Part shown: in pieces, positions 25,372 to 34,418 of the stretch
How positions within the stretch are numbered: position 1 is the stretch's first letter
How the letters are laid out: each line of letters begins with the position of its first letter
Assembly (NCBI GenBank): GCA_949317995.1
Contig: OX439039.1
Location: forward strand, 52,070,785-52,134,784
From: Acholoe squamosa
Taxonomy: Eukaryota > Annelida > Polychaeta > Phyllodocida > Polynoidae
DNA length: 64,000 nucleotides
Reading direction: 5' to 3'
Made by a program: the position numbers and the translations under genes
The notes under the pieces: model-generated
Databases searched by the model: none
What the model was told of the DNA's origin: nothing
The model's input: only the letters and a program-made list of their open reading frames with translations

Positions 25372-26886
25372 TCAATTACTGGTGAGGGGGGCCTCCCCGA
25401 AAGGGTGTGTGGTTCTCAGGTCTGTCAACAGGCGAATTTCACTTACCGAAGCCGGGGAACCCTCCTGCGGATGAGACGTGTGGCTCACCTCCTCCTCGTC
25501 GACAGTAGGGGGTTCACGGTCACCCGAGGCGTCTGAAGGTCGGGCGGCCGTAGGTTCCGGTGGCTCCGGGGCTCCCCGAGCCGTGGATGGTGCAGGACGA
25601 CGTCGAGCTGGCTGGTCTGGTCCGCGTCGCGCTGTTGAGGTGGAGGGGCGTGGGGGTACCACGCGTCGGTATGTAGTGGATGTGGTGTTCGACAGAGTGT
25701 AGGTGTTTGCATCATGGACCTTGAGATGACTGTCGAGATCACCCGTGATGGCACCATAACCAGAACCTAGGTCCCTGGGAAGGATCATATAGGCCGCCCA
25801 CCGTTCCAGCGGGTCGGGGTCTCTCCCTTTGACATGCCACCATGGCATGAACATGAATGGTGACCACGCTGGTGGCATATTAGATGGTGGGGGACGTCGG
25901 CGCCTACGGGCGCTAGGTGGGGTATGGCGGAACAATGACCAGGTGGGTGGCATCGGGTGAGGCCTAACCCCAGGGGCCGGTGGAGACTCCTCTCTGGCTG
26001 CGGTGTGTTGGTGCCCTGGAGCGGCATCCCTCGGGCGACGCCAGGGCGAGGCAGGGGGCGAATCCCACTCCGGGGGAAGGGGGTTCCCACACTCCTCATC
26101 CGATGGACAGAGGCGCGTTTTGGGGGTCGCAAGAGGTAAGGCGTCCAGGTCTGCTCTCTCGTCCGGAAGTATTTCCCCGCCCGGCCAGCGTGATGATGGG
26201 GTTTTGGCGTCGGGCTGGGTGGCTGGCTCGTCCCCCTCCGTTTGAGTCGACATGGAGACGACCGGTGTTAGTCTGACCAACTCCACTGGGCTGGTGCGGT
26301 CCCATACTCGTCCCAGCTCGCCGACCTCCTCAGGTGTGAGAGTAATTACCGTGGGGATTAGTTCTACAGGCGTCTGTGCGGCTAACAGATGGCGTACGGC
26401 CACAGCGGCCTCATCCTCCCCGACATGCTGCAGTGCAACACCTCCCATGGTGGCGGCCGCAGTGTCCACTCGAGAGGGGTCACTGAGAGCGGGGACGTTA
26501 GAGGTCGATGGGAGGGGCAAGGTGTAGTCATGACCAATGGGTTTGGATGGAGAGCTTGCCGACTGAGGGATGGCGGAAGTGTCCCCGGGCGGGATATGCT
26601 TCCCCCCTTGGACTACCCCAGGAGCTGAAGGTACTGACGTCGAGGCGGTGGTGTCAGGAGGCGCTGACCCCGTACGGGTCCCCTCGTACACCGAGCTTGG
26701 TACCTGCGCCTCTGACACCGATGTGGTGCCGGGATCCGATGTTGCCTCGGGCCATACAGGCGAGGGAAGGTCGGCGGCCGATGACTCTTGAGGCGAGCCG
26801 GAGTCGAGTCGGCGGCGTGTCCTCTCTAGGGTCGAGCTGCTGGAGCTCCTCGGGGAGGAGCGGGTAGGCCGGGCAGAGCGTGCCAC
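25372..26886 (-). CDS. ORF3 of the LTR element: Pro/Ser/Thr-rich protein of unknown function
   Basis: 504 residues, low complexity, rich in Pro, Ser, Thr and Arg. A somewhat more structured stretch near residues 165-215 (AAVAVRHLLAAQ, LTPEEVGELGRVW) has no family I recognise. The start overlaps the end of the RNase H ORF by about 230 bp in a different frame, so expression would need a frameshift, a spliced subgenomic RNA or re-initiation. It occupies the place where integrase is expected but has neither HHCC nor DDE residues. May be an accessory protein, a remnant linker, or partly non-coding GC-rich sequence that happens to be open. Confidence 0.45.
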   Translation of the reverse strand: MARSARPTRSSPRSSSSSTLERTRRRLDSGSPQESSAADLPSPVWPEATSDPGTTSVSEAQVPSSVYEGTRTGSAPPDTTASTSVPSAPGVVQGGKHIPPGDTSAIPQSASSPSKPIGHDYTLPLPSTSNVPALSDPSRVDTAAATMGGVALQHVGEDEAAVAVRHLLAAQTPVELIPTVITLTPEEVGELGRVWDRTSPVELVRLTPVVSMSTQTEGDEPATQPDAKTPSSRWPGGEILPDERADLDALPLATPKTRLCPSDEECGNPLPPEWDSPPASPWRRPRDAAPGHQHTAAREESPPAPGVRPHPMPPTWSLFRHTPPSARRRRRPPPSNMPPAWSPFMFMPWWHVKGRDPDPLERWAAYMILPRDLGSGYGAITGDLDSHLKVHDANTYTLSNTTSTTYRRVVPPRPSTSTARRGPDQPARRRPAPSTARGAPEPPEPTAARPSDASGDREPPTVDEEEVSHTSHPQEGSPASVSEIRLLTDLRTTHPFGEAPLTSN

Positions 26887-29188
26887 TCTCCACCCAAGGT
26901 GTTACCTGAGAAAGTAGGGGGTCCTCCCTCTGATCGGTTCGCCACTCGCCCCGTACCTCCTCCGCCCGGTCAGGATCAGAAGCACCTTGGCGGGTTATCG
27001 CGAAGACGTGACTGGTAGAGACGGTAGCGTCATCTCCCTCTTCTTCGGAGCGACCGCACTGGCGACAAGGAATGCGTGAGAGGCCGTCAGCGTTGCCGTG
27101 GCGACTTCCTGGGCGATGTTCCACCGAAAAGTCGAACATGTCCATTACCTGTAGCCAACGTGCTATCTGCCCCTCGGGTTCCTTGAATGACATGACCCAT
27201 TTCAAGGCCGCATGATCTGTTCGAATCAATACGCGACGACCCAATAAGTAGTGGCGGAATTTTTTTAAGCCGAAGACAACCGCTAGTAATTCCCGCCGGG
27301 TCACGCAATAATTGCGTTCAGCCTTGGTCAGAGTACGACTGCCATAAGACAGGACCACTTCGCGTTTGCTCTGTTCCTGCGACAGTACAGCCCCTAAACC
27401 CATATCGGAGGCATCGGTGTCAAGGACTACCTGTCCTTCCTCTTGGGGGTATCCCAGAATAGGCGACTCAGTCAACAACTGCTTTATCCGGTTGAAGGCG
27501 GCCTCACAGTCGTGATCCCAGCGAAATACTCTGCCCTTGTCCGCCAGGGTGGTTAGTGGTTTTGAGAGAGTAGCAAAGCCAGACACGAAAGCCCTGTAAT
27601 AGCCTGCTAAACCGAGGAAGCTGCGTACTTCAGTGAGTGAAGCAGGGGTAGGCCAGTCGCGCACCGCTTCTATCTTCCTTGGATCCGTGGAGATGCCCTC
27701 CCAACTCACAACATGGCCTAAGAAAGAAACCTCCCGCCTCGCCAGCCGGCATTTAGTCGGTTTAACTTTCAGCCCTGCCTTCTGAAGTCGAGTTAGTACT
27801 TCCCCCAACCTCGCCAAGTGTTCGGAAAAGGTCTGGGAGAAGACCACAATGTCATCAAGATACACCAAACAAGAGCTCCATTGGAGCCCTCGCATGGCAA
27901 CCTCCATCAGGCGCTCAAAGGTGCCGGGGGCATTACAAAGCCCGAAGGGCATAACCGTAAACTGATACAATCCCCGATGGGTGGCAAAAGCCGTCTTTTC
28001 CCGGTCCTCTGGAGCCATAGCCACTTGCCAGTATCCACTGACCAGATCCATGGTCGAAAACCATTCAGATCCGGCCAGTGTGTCCAGGCTGTCGTCGATC
28101 CGTGGCAAGGGGTATGCGTCTTTCACTGTCGCCTTGTTAAGTCGTCTATAGTCGACACAGAAACGCATCGATCCATCTTTTTTTCGCACAAGGACCACGG
28201 GTGACACCCAGGGGCCCTCGGCTGGCTCAATAGTCCCGGCTTCGAGCATCTTGTCAACTTCCTCGTCTACTAGGCCCCTACGATGAGGGGCCAGGCGACG
28301 TGGTGGCTGCTTTATTGGCGGATGACCATCGGTCCTAATGTGGTGCTCCACGAGGTTAGCCCGGCCGATGTCCCCTGGTTCCAGTTGAAAGGCGCCAGCG
28401 TGGGAGCGTAGCAACTCCTCTAGTTGCTCCCGCTCCTTGCCTTCTACCCCACTCACCAGAGACTGCACCATAGGCTCCACCCGAGGATCTTCAGACGTAA
28501 CTATCCGACAGTGAGACGGGCTGTCTTCTTGCTCCTCTGTGGGGACCTCGCCTACTTCCTCCACCGTGGCCAACTCCATGTCACGATAGACTATGACAGG
28601 GTCTTGACCTGGATTAAATAGTCGCAATGGAGCCACCTTCTCACGGGGGTCTATCAGGCCTCTCCCCACCAAGAGCCCTCTTTTGTCCTCTTTCTCTCGT
28701 AGGCCCTCCACGAGACCTAGATTGGCACTCTTCCACGGTCCCACCACATAACCGTCAATGATGGTTTCAGAACCCGGGGCTAGGACTGTAGTCTTCTGGC
28801 TGACTATCCGGCAAACTAGAGTCGCACTAGGAGTGGTCCGCGGGGCAGCCGGGAGCACTAGTCGTTCGCCTGCCATGTCCACCATCATGCGGGCCTCCCT
28901 TAGAAAGTTAGACCTTAAAATCACTTCAGTCGGCATATCAGCTATGTGTAAGACGATGGGCCAGGCTCCCCTGGCCAAAGACAGTGCAGTTTCCCAACGT
29001 CCCTGTAGCTGCATAAGTCGGCCCTCTACAGAATAGACTCGCTCTTGGGAGGGGGGGAGCTCCCTCTCACCCCCATTTTTCTGCCACCAGGCTAGGGACA
29101 CCAAATTTACTGTAGCACCCGTGTCCACCAAACACTGGACTGGTCTACCCTCAATGGTTCCCTCAACCAGGAGGCCTGCTCCTCCCAT
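26654..29188 (-). CDS. pol: Pol: aspartic protease, reverse transcriptase and RNase H of the Gypsy-type element
   Basis: 844 residues from the first Met; the frame is open further upstream (VKGRLK precedes), so the Met is not a true start, and it is in the same frame as gag. The protease has LVDTGA at residues 20-25. RT spans about 300-480 with FCVDYRRLN (343-351), MPFGLCNAP (413-421) and catalytic YLDD (443-446). RNase H has DTDASD (590-595), E633, D658 and D701 in the expected context. After a linker (about 705-785) the frame runs into low-complexity residues instead of integrase. The protein would be made from the genomic RNA as part of a Gag-Pol polyprotein and copy it to DNA in virus-like particles. 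The link to gag is broken by the SINE at 29352-29828. Confidence 0.95.
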   Translation of the reverse strand: MGGAGLLVEGTIEGRPVQCLVDTGATVNLVSLAWWQKNGGERELPPSQERVYSVEGRLMQLQGRWETALSLARGAWPIVLHIADMPTEVILRSNFLREARMMVDMAGERLVLPAAPRTTPSATLVCRIVSQKTTVLAPGSETIIDGYVVGPWKSANLGLVEGLREKEDKRGLLVGRGLIDPREKVAPLRLFNPGQDPVIVYRDMELATVEEVGEVPTEEQEDSPSHCRIVTSEDPRVEPMVQSLVSGVEGKEREQLEELLRSHAGAFQLEPGDIGRANLVEHHIRTDGHPPIKQPPRRLAPHRRGLVDEEVDKMLEAGTIEPAEGPWVSPVVLVRKKDGSMRFCVDYRRLNKATVKDAYPLPRIDDSLDTLAGSEWFSTMDLVSGYWQVAMAPEDREKTAFATHRGLYQFTVMPFGLCNAPGTFERLMEVAMRGLQWSSCLVYLDDIVVFSQTFSEHLARLGEVLTRLQKAGLKVKPTKCRLARREVSFLGHVVSWEGISTDPRKIEAVRDWPTPASLTEVRSFLGLAGYYRAFVSGFATLSKPLTTLADKGRVFRWDHDCEAAFNRIKQLLTESPILGYPQEEGQVVLDTDASDMGLGAVLSQEQSKREVVLSYGSRTLTKAERNYCVTRRELLAVVFGLKKFRHYLLGRRVLIRTDHAALKWVMSFKEPEGQIARWLQVMDMFDFSVEHRPGSRHGNADGLSRIPCRQCGRSEEEGDDATVSTSHVFAITRQGASDPDRAEEVRGEWRTDQREDPLLSQVTPWVESGTLCPAYPLLPEELQQLDPREDTPPTRLRLASRVIGRRPSLACMARGNIGSRHHIGVRGAGTKLGVRGDPYGVSAS

Positions 29189-29351
29189 CTTGAGTCGTCC
29201 CTTAACTTCTGTAGTTGCCTCTTCTATGTGCCTATCCTCGGTCCTGACTTGGGAGTCAGTCAGGACCGAGTCTAGTTTTCCGCTGGCTTCACCTCGGTGG
29301 CCTTACGGCCCTGTCCTTCGGCCTCCTGGATTCTAGCCTTCCACTCAGGGC

Positions 29352-29828
29352 GGGCTTCCCTAGCCCACTTAAAAGGGTCTATATCTCCTCTTTCCTATCC
29401 CCTCAGGATGTGTGTGGTGCACATATGCGCGGGCACTGACACATTCCTCTGTTAAATTATCAACCTGTGAAGCCCAGGATAGCCACTTAGTGCCGCTAAA
29501 GTGCTGTAAAACACAAATCAATCAATCAAATCTCCTTCAAGAATAGCCATACCCTCTTCAGGTTCATTATCTAAGTTGTTTTTAAGTTTCTTAATGTTCT
29601 CCTGCCTCTTTTGCGGGCTTCCCTAGCCCACTTAAAAGGCGGGCTTCCCTAGCCCACTTAAAAGGGTCTACTTCTCATCTTTCCTATCCCCTCAGGATGT
29701 GTGTGGTGCACATATGCGCAGGCACTGACACATTCCTCTTTGAAATTGTGTTATGTAGTTTTGCCATGAATATGACCTTAGCTGTCGAAATGGCGTTAAA
29801 CATCTATTACTCACTCACTCACTCAATT
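29352..29828 (+). mobile_element. Composite (dimer-like) SINE inserted between gag and pol
   Basis: Flanked by the direct repeat cactcagggc (29342-29351 and 29829-29838), a 10-bp target duplication. The insert has two copies of the head 'gggcttccctagcccactt', at 29352 and again around 29615-29668, where the first 27 bp are themselves doubled. The first copy runs into a different tail, '(aatc)n' at about 29517-29528, and then about 85 bp of unrelated sequence. The second ends 'catgaatatgaccttagctg' and '(tcac)n'. It supplies the stop codon that ends the gag frame. Confidence 0.85.
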
Positions 29829-31459
29829 CACTCAGGGCAATCGCGCCGGAAGTGCCCCTCTTTGGTGCAATGGAAACAACGGACAGGTGACCTGCTTCGA
29901 GTCGACTCCCTTCTCTTGCTTTCCTGAGGACGTCCCAATTTCTTGAGAGCCGCGTCAGTGCGAGCCAGCGAGGCCTCGGAGCGGGCCTGCCCGTCCTTCG
30001 TCTCCTTCCGCAAAGCGGCAAGCTCCTTAGCCATAGTCGTCGATGACGTGCGGGCTGCCGCTGCTCCCCTGTCGCCCCCTCCCGACCGAAGGCACGCTTC
30101 CGCGTGTAGGGCGACTTGGATGGCGCCGGATAAGTCGTCTGGCATAGCCTGATAGATCCACTGACGCAGTCGTTCGTCGGGGAGGCTCTCTATAAAGCGA
30201 TCACGGCACATGATATCCACTGTGGAATCGTCGGCACATGGGTATGCTAAGCGCATATATCTCTGTATCTCTTCAGCATGCGACTGCAGACAAGTACCCT
30301 TGGCTCGCTCCAACGAACGTAGTTTAGACTTGTACACGGTGCTCTGATTTGGGGGCTGGAACCGGTTTACCAAGGCCTGCCTCAATCTTAGGTACCCGGC
30401 CTCCGTCCCCGTCTCGATCCCTGATATCAGACGTCGGGCCACTCCCGTCAGGCTAAGGCCTAGGAAAACGCCCGCGTCGGAATTATTCCACCCATTGGCC
30501 CTTCTGCATAAGTCGAAGTGTGACAGGTATTCTGGTAAATGCCCTGTGCCGTCAAATTTACCAGGCATAAAGATCGGTTTGGACAACTTATCGCGGGGGC
30601 CCCATTCCTTCAGAGCGTCAGTAGACAGGCACCGAGGCGACGACGAGGGAGGATGAGGTTCACCCACCATTCCTCCTATGTTACTAGTCGAGCGACTTCC
30701 CATCGAGTTAGCATCCGCTGCCGGGCGAGGTCGTGACGGTGTCCACAACCCATGTTCGGTTGCTGATCTTTTCCATTCTGCCAGAGCAGGCCCTCCTTCC
30801 GGTACCAGTTCTCGGGCAGTTGAGTCGATCAGCGGAGCGGGGTTAGAGGATGATGGGGGGTCCAGTTCACCAGGTGACATTGAAGACATTTGCTCCGTCA
30901 AAGACGCTAGCTCCCTTGCTTTCTCTTCGGCAAGGCGACGACTTCTCGCCTCCTCCTTGGACCGCTCCCGCTCCTTTTCTTCCGCTCGCAGAAGCTGCTG
31001 GGCCCGAGCCAGTCGTTCTCCCTCCTGGATGGCCAACCGGGCCTCCTCCCGCCGCCTTTCCTCACTCAGTCGCCATTGTTGCACCCACAAGGCTTGTCGT
31101 CTCTCCTCATCCGGGTCCACACGTACCCCTCCCAAGATGGTGGGGATCTCGATATGTGCCCTCGGGTCAGGTGATGAGGAGATGTGGGGTGCTGGCATTG
31201 ACCAAGGAGAATTATTCCCGTGGTCCTCCGGCCAAGCACCCTGACTCACGGTCGATGGTCGGCCGTAGAACCCCGGGGGTGACACTATAGGGCGACCCTT
31301 GGGCCTCGCTGAGGGTAGTCGTTTTTCATCTTCCGTCTCAGGATGGGGTGGGGAGGGACCACCCGCCATCTCCGGCCACCTCCCCATGGGGGGTTGTAGA
31401 CCAGAATGGGGTGCCGGTCCCTTCCGCTCCCAAAGTCGACCTATTCCGAGTCCACCCAT
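29828..31459 (-). CDS. gag: Gag (main part) of the Gypsy-type element
   Basis: 543 residues from the first Met after an upstream TAG. The N-terminal 110 residues are Pro/Gly-rich. Residues 115-190 form a long Glu/Arg-rich predicted coiled coil. A retrotransposon Gag (capsid-like) domain spans about 290-460 (FMPGKFDGTGHLPEYLSHFD, and RFIESLPDERLRQWIY). A CCHC zinc knuckle CFHCTKEGHFRRDC at 528-541 ends the frame. Gag would assemble particles and bind genomic RNA. The stop right after the knuckle comes from the SINE insertion, so in the intact element gag probably ran on into protease in the same frame. Confidence 0.9.
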   Translation of the reverse strand: MGGLGIGRLWERKGPAPHSGLQPPMGRWPEMAGGPSPPHPETEDEKRLPSARPKGRPIVSPPGFYGRPSTVSQGAWPEDHGNNSPWSMPAPHISSSPDPRAHIEIPTILGGVRVDPDEERRQALWVQQWRLSEERRREEARLAIQEGERLARAQQLLRAEEKERERSKEEARSRRLAEEKARELASLTEQMSSMSPGELDPPSSSNPAPLIDSTARELVPEGGPALAEWKRSATEHGLWTPSRPRPAADANSMGSRSTSNIGGMVGEPHPPSSSPRCLSTDALKEWGPRDKLSKPIFMPGKFDGTGHLPEYLSHFDLCRRANGWNNSDAGVFLGLSLTGVARRLISGIETGTEAGYLRLRQALVNRFQPPNQSTVYKSKLRSLERAKGTCLQSHAEEIQRYMRLAYPCADDSTVDIMCRDRFIESLPDERLRQWIYQAMPDDLSGAIQVALHAEACLRSGGGDRGAAAARTSSTTMAKELAALRKETKDGQARSEASLARTDAALKKLGRPQESKRRESTRSRSPVRCFHCTKEGHFRRDCPE

Positions 31460-31522
31460 CGGGGCAAAGTCCCTGACTTTTCCCCGAGGTACCAGACTCC
31501 GGCCGTTAGACTGGGGGCCACC

Positions 31523-31942
31523 CTACGTTCCGGTCAGACCTTCCCCCGCGGGAGGCTGCTCGGTGCGGGGTTCCAGCCCTGGCCCCCCTTGTTCCTTTAG
31601 GTTCAACCCAGGAGATCCCCCCAAGGTATGAGCCACAGCAAGACTGGGGGCGAACAAAGTCGACTTGCCCAACGGTTCCTTCTTTTCTGCTCGCTCAGAA
31701 GACAGTGGGAGGATGTTATTCCCGGTGGTTGGCAGTTCCGATGGTTGAGGTGCCGGCGAACTGCGGGACCGCAGGTCTGCGGGACCTTGCGGGACTGCGG
31801 GACCTTGCGGGACTGCGGGACCCGGAGGTAACCGCAACATAACTTCTTCATCGATCTGTACGACTGTCCCCCTCACCCCCGCCATCATCTCCTCCCTCTC
31901 TTCTCTTGTAAGGCCATCACTAGACGCACTAGTACTTGCCAT
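31523..31942 (-). CDS. Gag N-terminal segment, ended by an in-frame TAG
   Basis: 139 residues from a Met shortly after the primer binding site. The TAG at 31525-31523 is in the same frame as the main gag ORF, and the 21 codons between it and the Met at 31459 are open. So this is either the true gag N-terminus interrupted by a nonsense mutation, a readthrough arrangement, or a small leader protein. Contains a short VPQGPA repeat coded by a 'gcgggaccttgcgggact' DNA repeat. No domain recognised. Confidence 0.6.
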   Translation of the reverse strand: MASTSASSDGLTREEREEMMAGVRGTVVQIDEEVMLRLPPGPAVPQGPAVPQGPADLRSRSSPAPQPSELPTTGNNILPLSSERAEKKEPLGKSTLFAPSLAVAHTLGGSPGLNLKEQGGPGLEPRTEQPPAGEGLTGT

Positions 31943-32013
31943 TTTCCCAATTTCGTGACCAACTATCCGAATCAGTGGGTTCCCTTAGGAGAAAGTAATA
32001 AAAATTTCTACCA

Positions 32014-32031
32014 AGTTACCCGCTGTCACCA
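32014..32031 (-). other. Primer binding site of the LTR element
   Basis: On the minus strand, one base after the 5' LTR, the sequence reads TGGTGACAGCGGGTAACT. TGG is the complement of a tRNA 3' CCA. The priming tRNA is not identified here. Confidence 0.75.
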
Positions 32032-32032
32032 C

Positions 32033-32371
32033 TGTAATGAATAAGTTGGACACAAGACCAGAGGCGTTTGTAGTAGAGTAAGGGAAAGTGACACCCGTAT
32101 ATTCTCTGTATAATAAAAGGCAAGTACAAACAGCAGTTGTAATGTGTTATCAATTCTCAAACATTCATCAACGTCGTTCCTAGAGCCAACTTCGCTAGGG
32201 AGACTGGATCGGTCCACACCCAGCGACAAGTCGAGGTTGACTGACTAGGCTGCCGTCCCGCGGCTCGTTATATAGTCGCCACGGGCGGCGCGCCACCTCG
32301 CGGTGCGGGACCGAACCAGTCTGCCCCGCGAAGTCCCGCAGAAGTCGTTGACTCGAAGCGACTTCGCCACA
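32033..32371 (-). repeat. 5' LTR of the Gypsy-type element
   Basis: 339 bp, partner of 23705-24043. In element direction a TATA-like CTATATAACG (32275-32266) suggests the LTR promoter. Confidence 0.95.
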
Positions 32372-32639
32372 ATATGTTATGAATTGTTTAAGGTATATCT
32401 ATGTATTAGCACCATGTTAAAAAAGAAGATATTGTCCTGCGCAAGGAACATTTCTAATTAACTGAAAATTAGCAAAATCCGTTACCGTAGTTTGCCCCTG
32501 AGATTTTGATGATTGCTTGTCTCAATGGGTGACCCAGTTGCTGTTTGCCACTTACTTTTAATATAGACTTGAAATGATAGCCGAAAACTTTGAAATGGTA
32601 CAAAAGGAACTCATGTACAGCCATAACTGGCAATAGGCA

Positions 32640-32820
32640 AACCCACAATTGATGAATAGTAAATGGCAATAGGCAAGCTGCAAGACGGAAGTGGCAACTG
32701 TCAAATGGCAAATGAGAATAACAATTGGCAAATGGCAAGACGTAAGTGGCGATTAGCAAATGGCAAATGAGAATAACAATTGGCAAATGGCAAGACGTAA
32801 GTGGCAACAGAGAAATATGA
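32640..32820. repeat. Tandem repeat with 'ggcaaatggcaagacg'
   Basis: About three units of roughly 56 bp; two are nearly identical ('aaatgagaataacaattggc', 'aaatggcaagacgtaagtgg'). No function visible. Confidence 0.8.
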
Positions 32821-32916
32821 AATCCCATTAAAAGAATAACTAGAATGCCAATATATTACACCCAAAGTATAGATAAAGATGGGTCATTATAAGTAAGAAA
32901 TATGAGGATATATTGT

Positions 32917-33250
32917 TGTTAGGCGCAGTTCGCCAATCTGCGCATATCGGCAATTCTGCTTTGCGCAAGGTACAAATGGGCGAGATTTTCATAAAGTTTC
33001 TACCACATTTATAGAATTCATTTGTCTAATATTTTTTATAGATACCTTTATATGTTATTCAACCACTGGTCTATTGTTTGTCAAGTTTTCCTGCTTAGAG
33101 TTTTAAAAAGGACTTGAAGTGCAAGACCTACTTGCCGAATGGCCGATATTGCTGCTTTGCGCAAGATTGCAGCTTTGCGCGGCGCCGATCTTGCCCAATT
33201 TGCAAATTGCGCTGCGCTATTTGAGAATTGCGCAGATTGGTGATCCGCGC
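32917..33250. repeat. GCGC-rich inverted-repeat element (family D), copy
   Basis: Left end 'ggcgcagttcgccaatctgc' and 'gctttgcgcaagg'; right end 'gctgcgctatttgagaattg' and 'cgcagattgg'. AT-rich interior of about 200 bp. The same ends in the opposite orientation occur at 42700-42962 and 51430-52195, so this is probably a non-autonomous inverted-repeat transposon. Confidence 0.6.
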
Positions 33251-33622
33251 GCTACATTGTCAGATTTTGGCAGTTTCATCTTTTGCCACCAGGTGCCGTT
33301 TGAGTAGATCATGTCTACTACCTTTAATGCACTGTTGTATATTTCAGTCGACATTGAAGGACAGCATGCCCAGGAGCAGACTTAGTGTAGGACCTCACAT
33401 GGAACAACCACAACACCTTGACAGGCTTTCCATGAGATGCTTGGAGTGCATTTTGGACGACTCTTGATAGCCATTCATTTTACAGATAGAGACAAGTGGA
33501 TGATATTAAGATGAGCTGTGTAAGTAATTTTCATGCTTTATCACATGTTATAACACAGCTGGGCAAACTCATAGGGCATTATCCAAAATGCTGCGTTCTG
33601 ATTGGCTGATGGACCATGCATT

Positions 33623-33999
33623 TGTAAGGGTCTTGCGGCCTTACGGACCTGGGGGGTTCGGGTCTTACGATTCGAAAGAAAGAGTAAGACGGTAATTCAA
33701 GTGTATGCCAACGGTTAGTTTATTTCTAAGGGTACACTCACGGCTGCCGGATGGTATAGAACAAGCAGCTAAGATGGATGGAGAGATAACCTACATGGTG
33801 CGGAGGCCTGGAGGGCCTCTGACGTAGCGGCTGAGCCCCGGGCTTTATATAAGGACCCGGGTGTTCGTCGTCAGATGTCCCCACAGGCCCGGATCGGTGC
33901 TGCCACCTATCCGGAACCTGAGGAACGTCCGACGACTCGACTCACCCGCCACGTCAGACGGTACCCAATTCTACGGTTTAATCAATACGTACCTCTACA
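33623..33999 (-). mobile_element. Solo LTR of a second retrotransposon family
   Basis: 377 bp starting TGTAAGGG and ending CTCTACA on the plus strand, flanked by catt (33619-33622 and 34000-34003). Read on the minus strand it has a TATA box (CCTTATATAAAGCCC, 33854-33840) and, about 125 bp further on, AATAAA (around 33720). GC-rich compared with its surroundings. No internal region, so recombination between two LTRs has removed the rest. Sequence differs from the LTRs at 23.7 and 32 kb. Confidence 0.75.
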
Positions 34000-34418
34000 C
34001 ATTATCTAGATGGATAATGCACTCCCAGTACAAGAGGTTAACTTCATCTCTCCTTTAGACTTCACAATTGATGTCCCTATGCTATTAGGTGCCTGATATG
34101 TGATTTTTCTGTGTTATAACGGAAATAAGGCACTTGGTCATGGCCAAGTAAAAGTAGGAATCCCTATGAGGCCCCTTGATGTCTCAATACAGTCTAGAGC
34201 ACTCCCATGGCCATGCCCTGTACATAGTGCCAATCATGGCACTTGACTAGCAACCAGCGATACCCAAACAACTTGCTGCAAACAACTCCATAACAACCCC
34301 TGCTGCACTATGCCAGTATCGCTGTCAAAAAGTATTTTATGCTTAAATTGGACTTTAATCAAAAGTCAATAGAGTATTTTGTAGGAAATTGTCTGAAAAT
34401 GCTGAAAAATATATAAGC

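Larger units (their letters stand above)
23705..32371 (-). mobile_element. Ty3/Gypsy-type LTR retrotransposon, lacking a recognisable integrase
   Basis: About 8.67 kb including a 477-bp SINE insertion. Order in element direction: 5' LTR (32371-32033), PBS, gag (about 31942-29828), SINE, protease-RT-RNase H (29188 and upstream to 26654), ORF3 (26886-25372), ORF4 (25238-24498), PPT, 3' LTR (24043-23705). The LTRs start TG and end CA in both directions. Target duplication is atat (23701-23704 and 32372-32375). The element direction follows from gag and pol. YLDD reverse transcriptase followed directly by RNase H fits Ty3/Gypsy. No HHCC or DDE integrase domain was found in any frame provided for the element. 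Confidence 0.93.

Noticed and set aside
24498-26886. Envelope gene of an errantivirus-like element
   Set aside because: Position fits, but no signal peptide, cleavage site, fusion peptide or single C-terminal anchor could be seen in ORF3 or ORF4.
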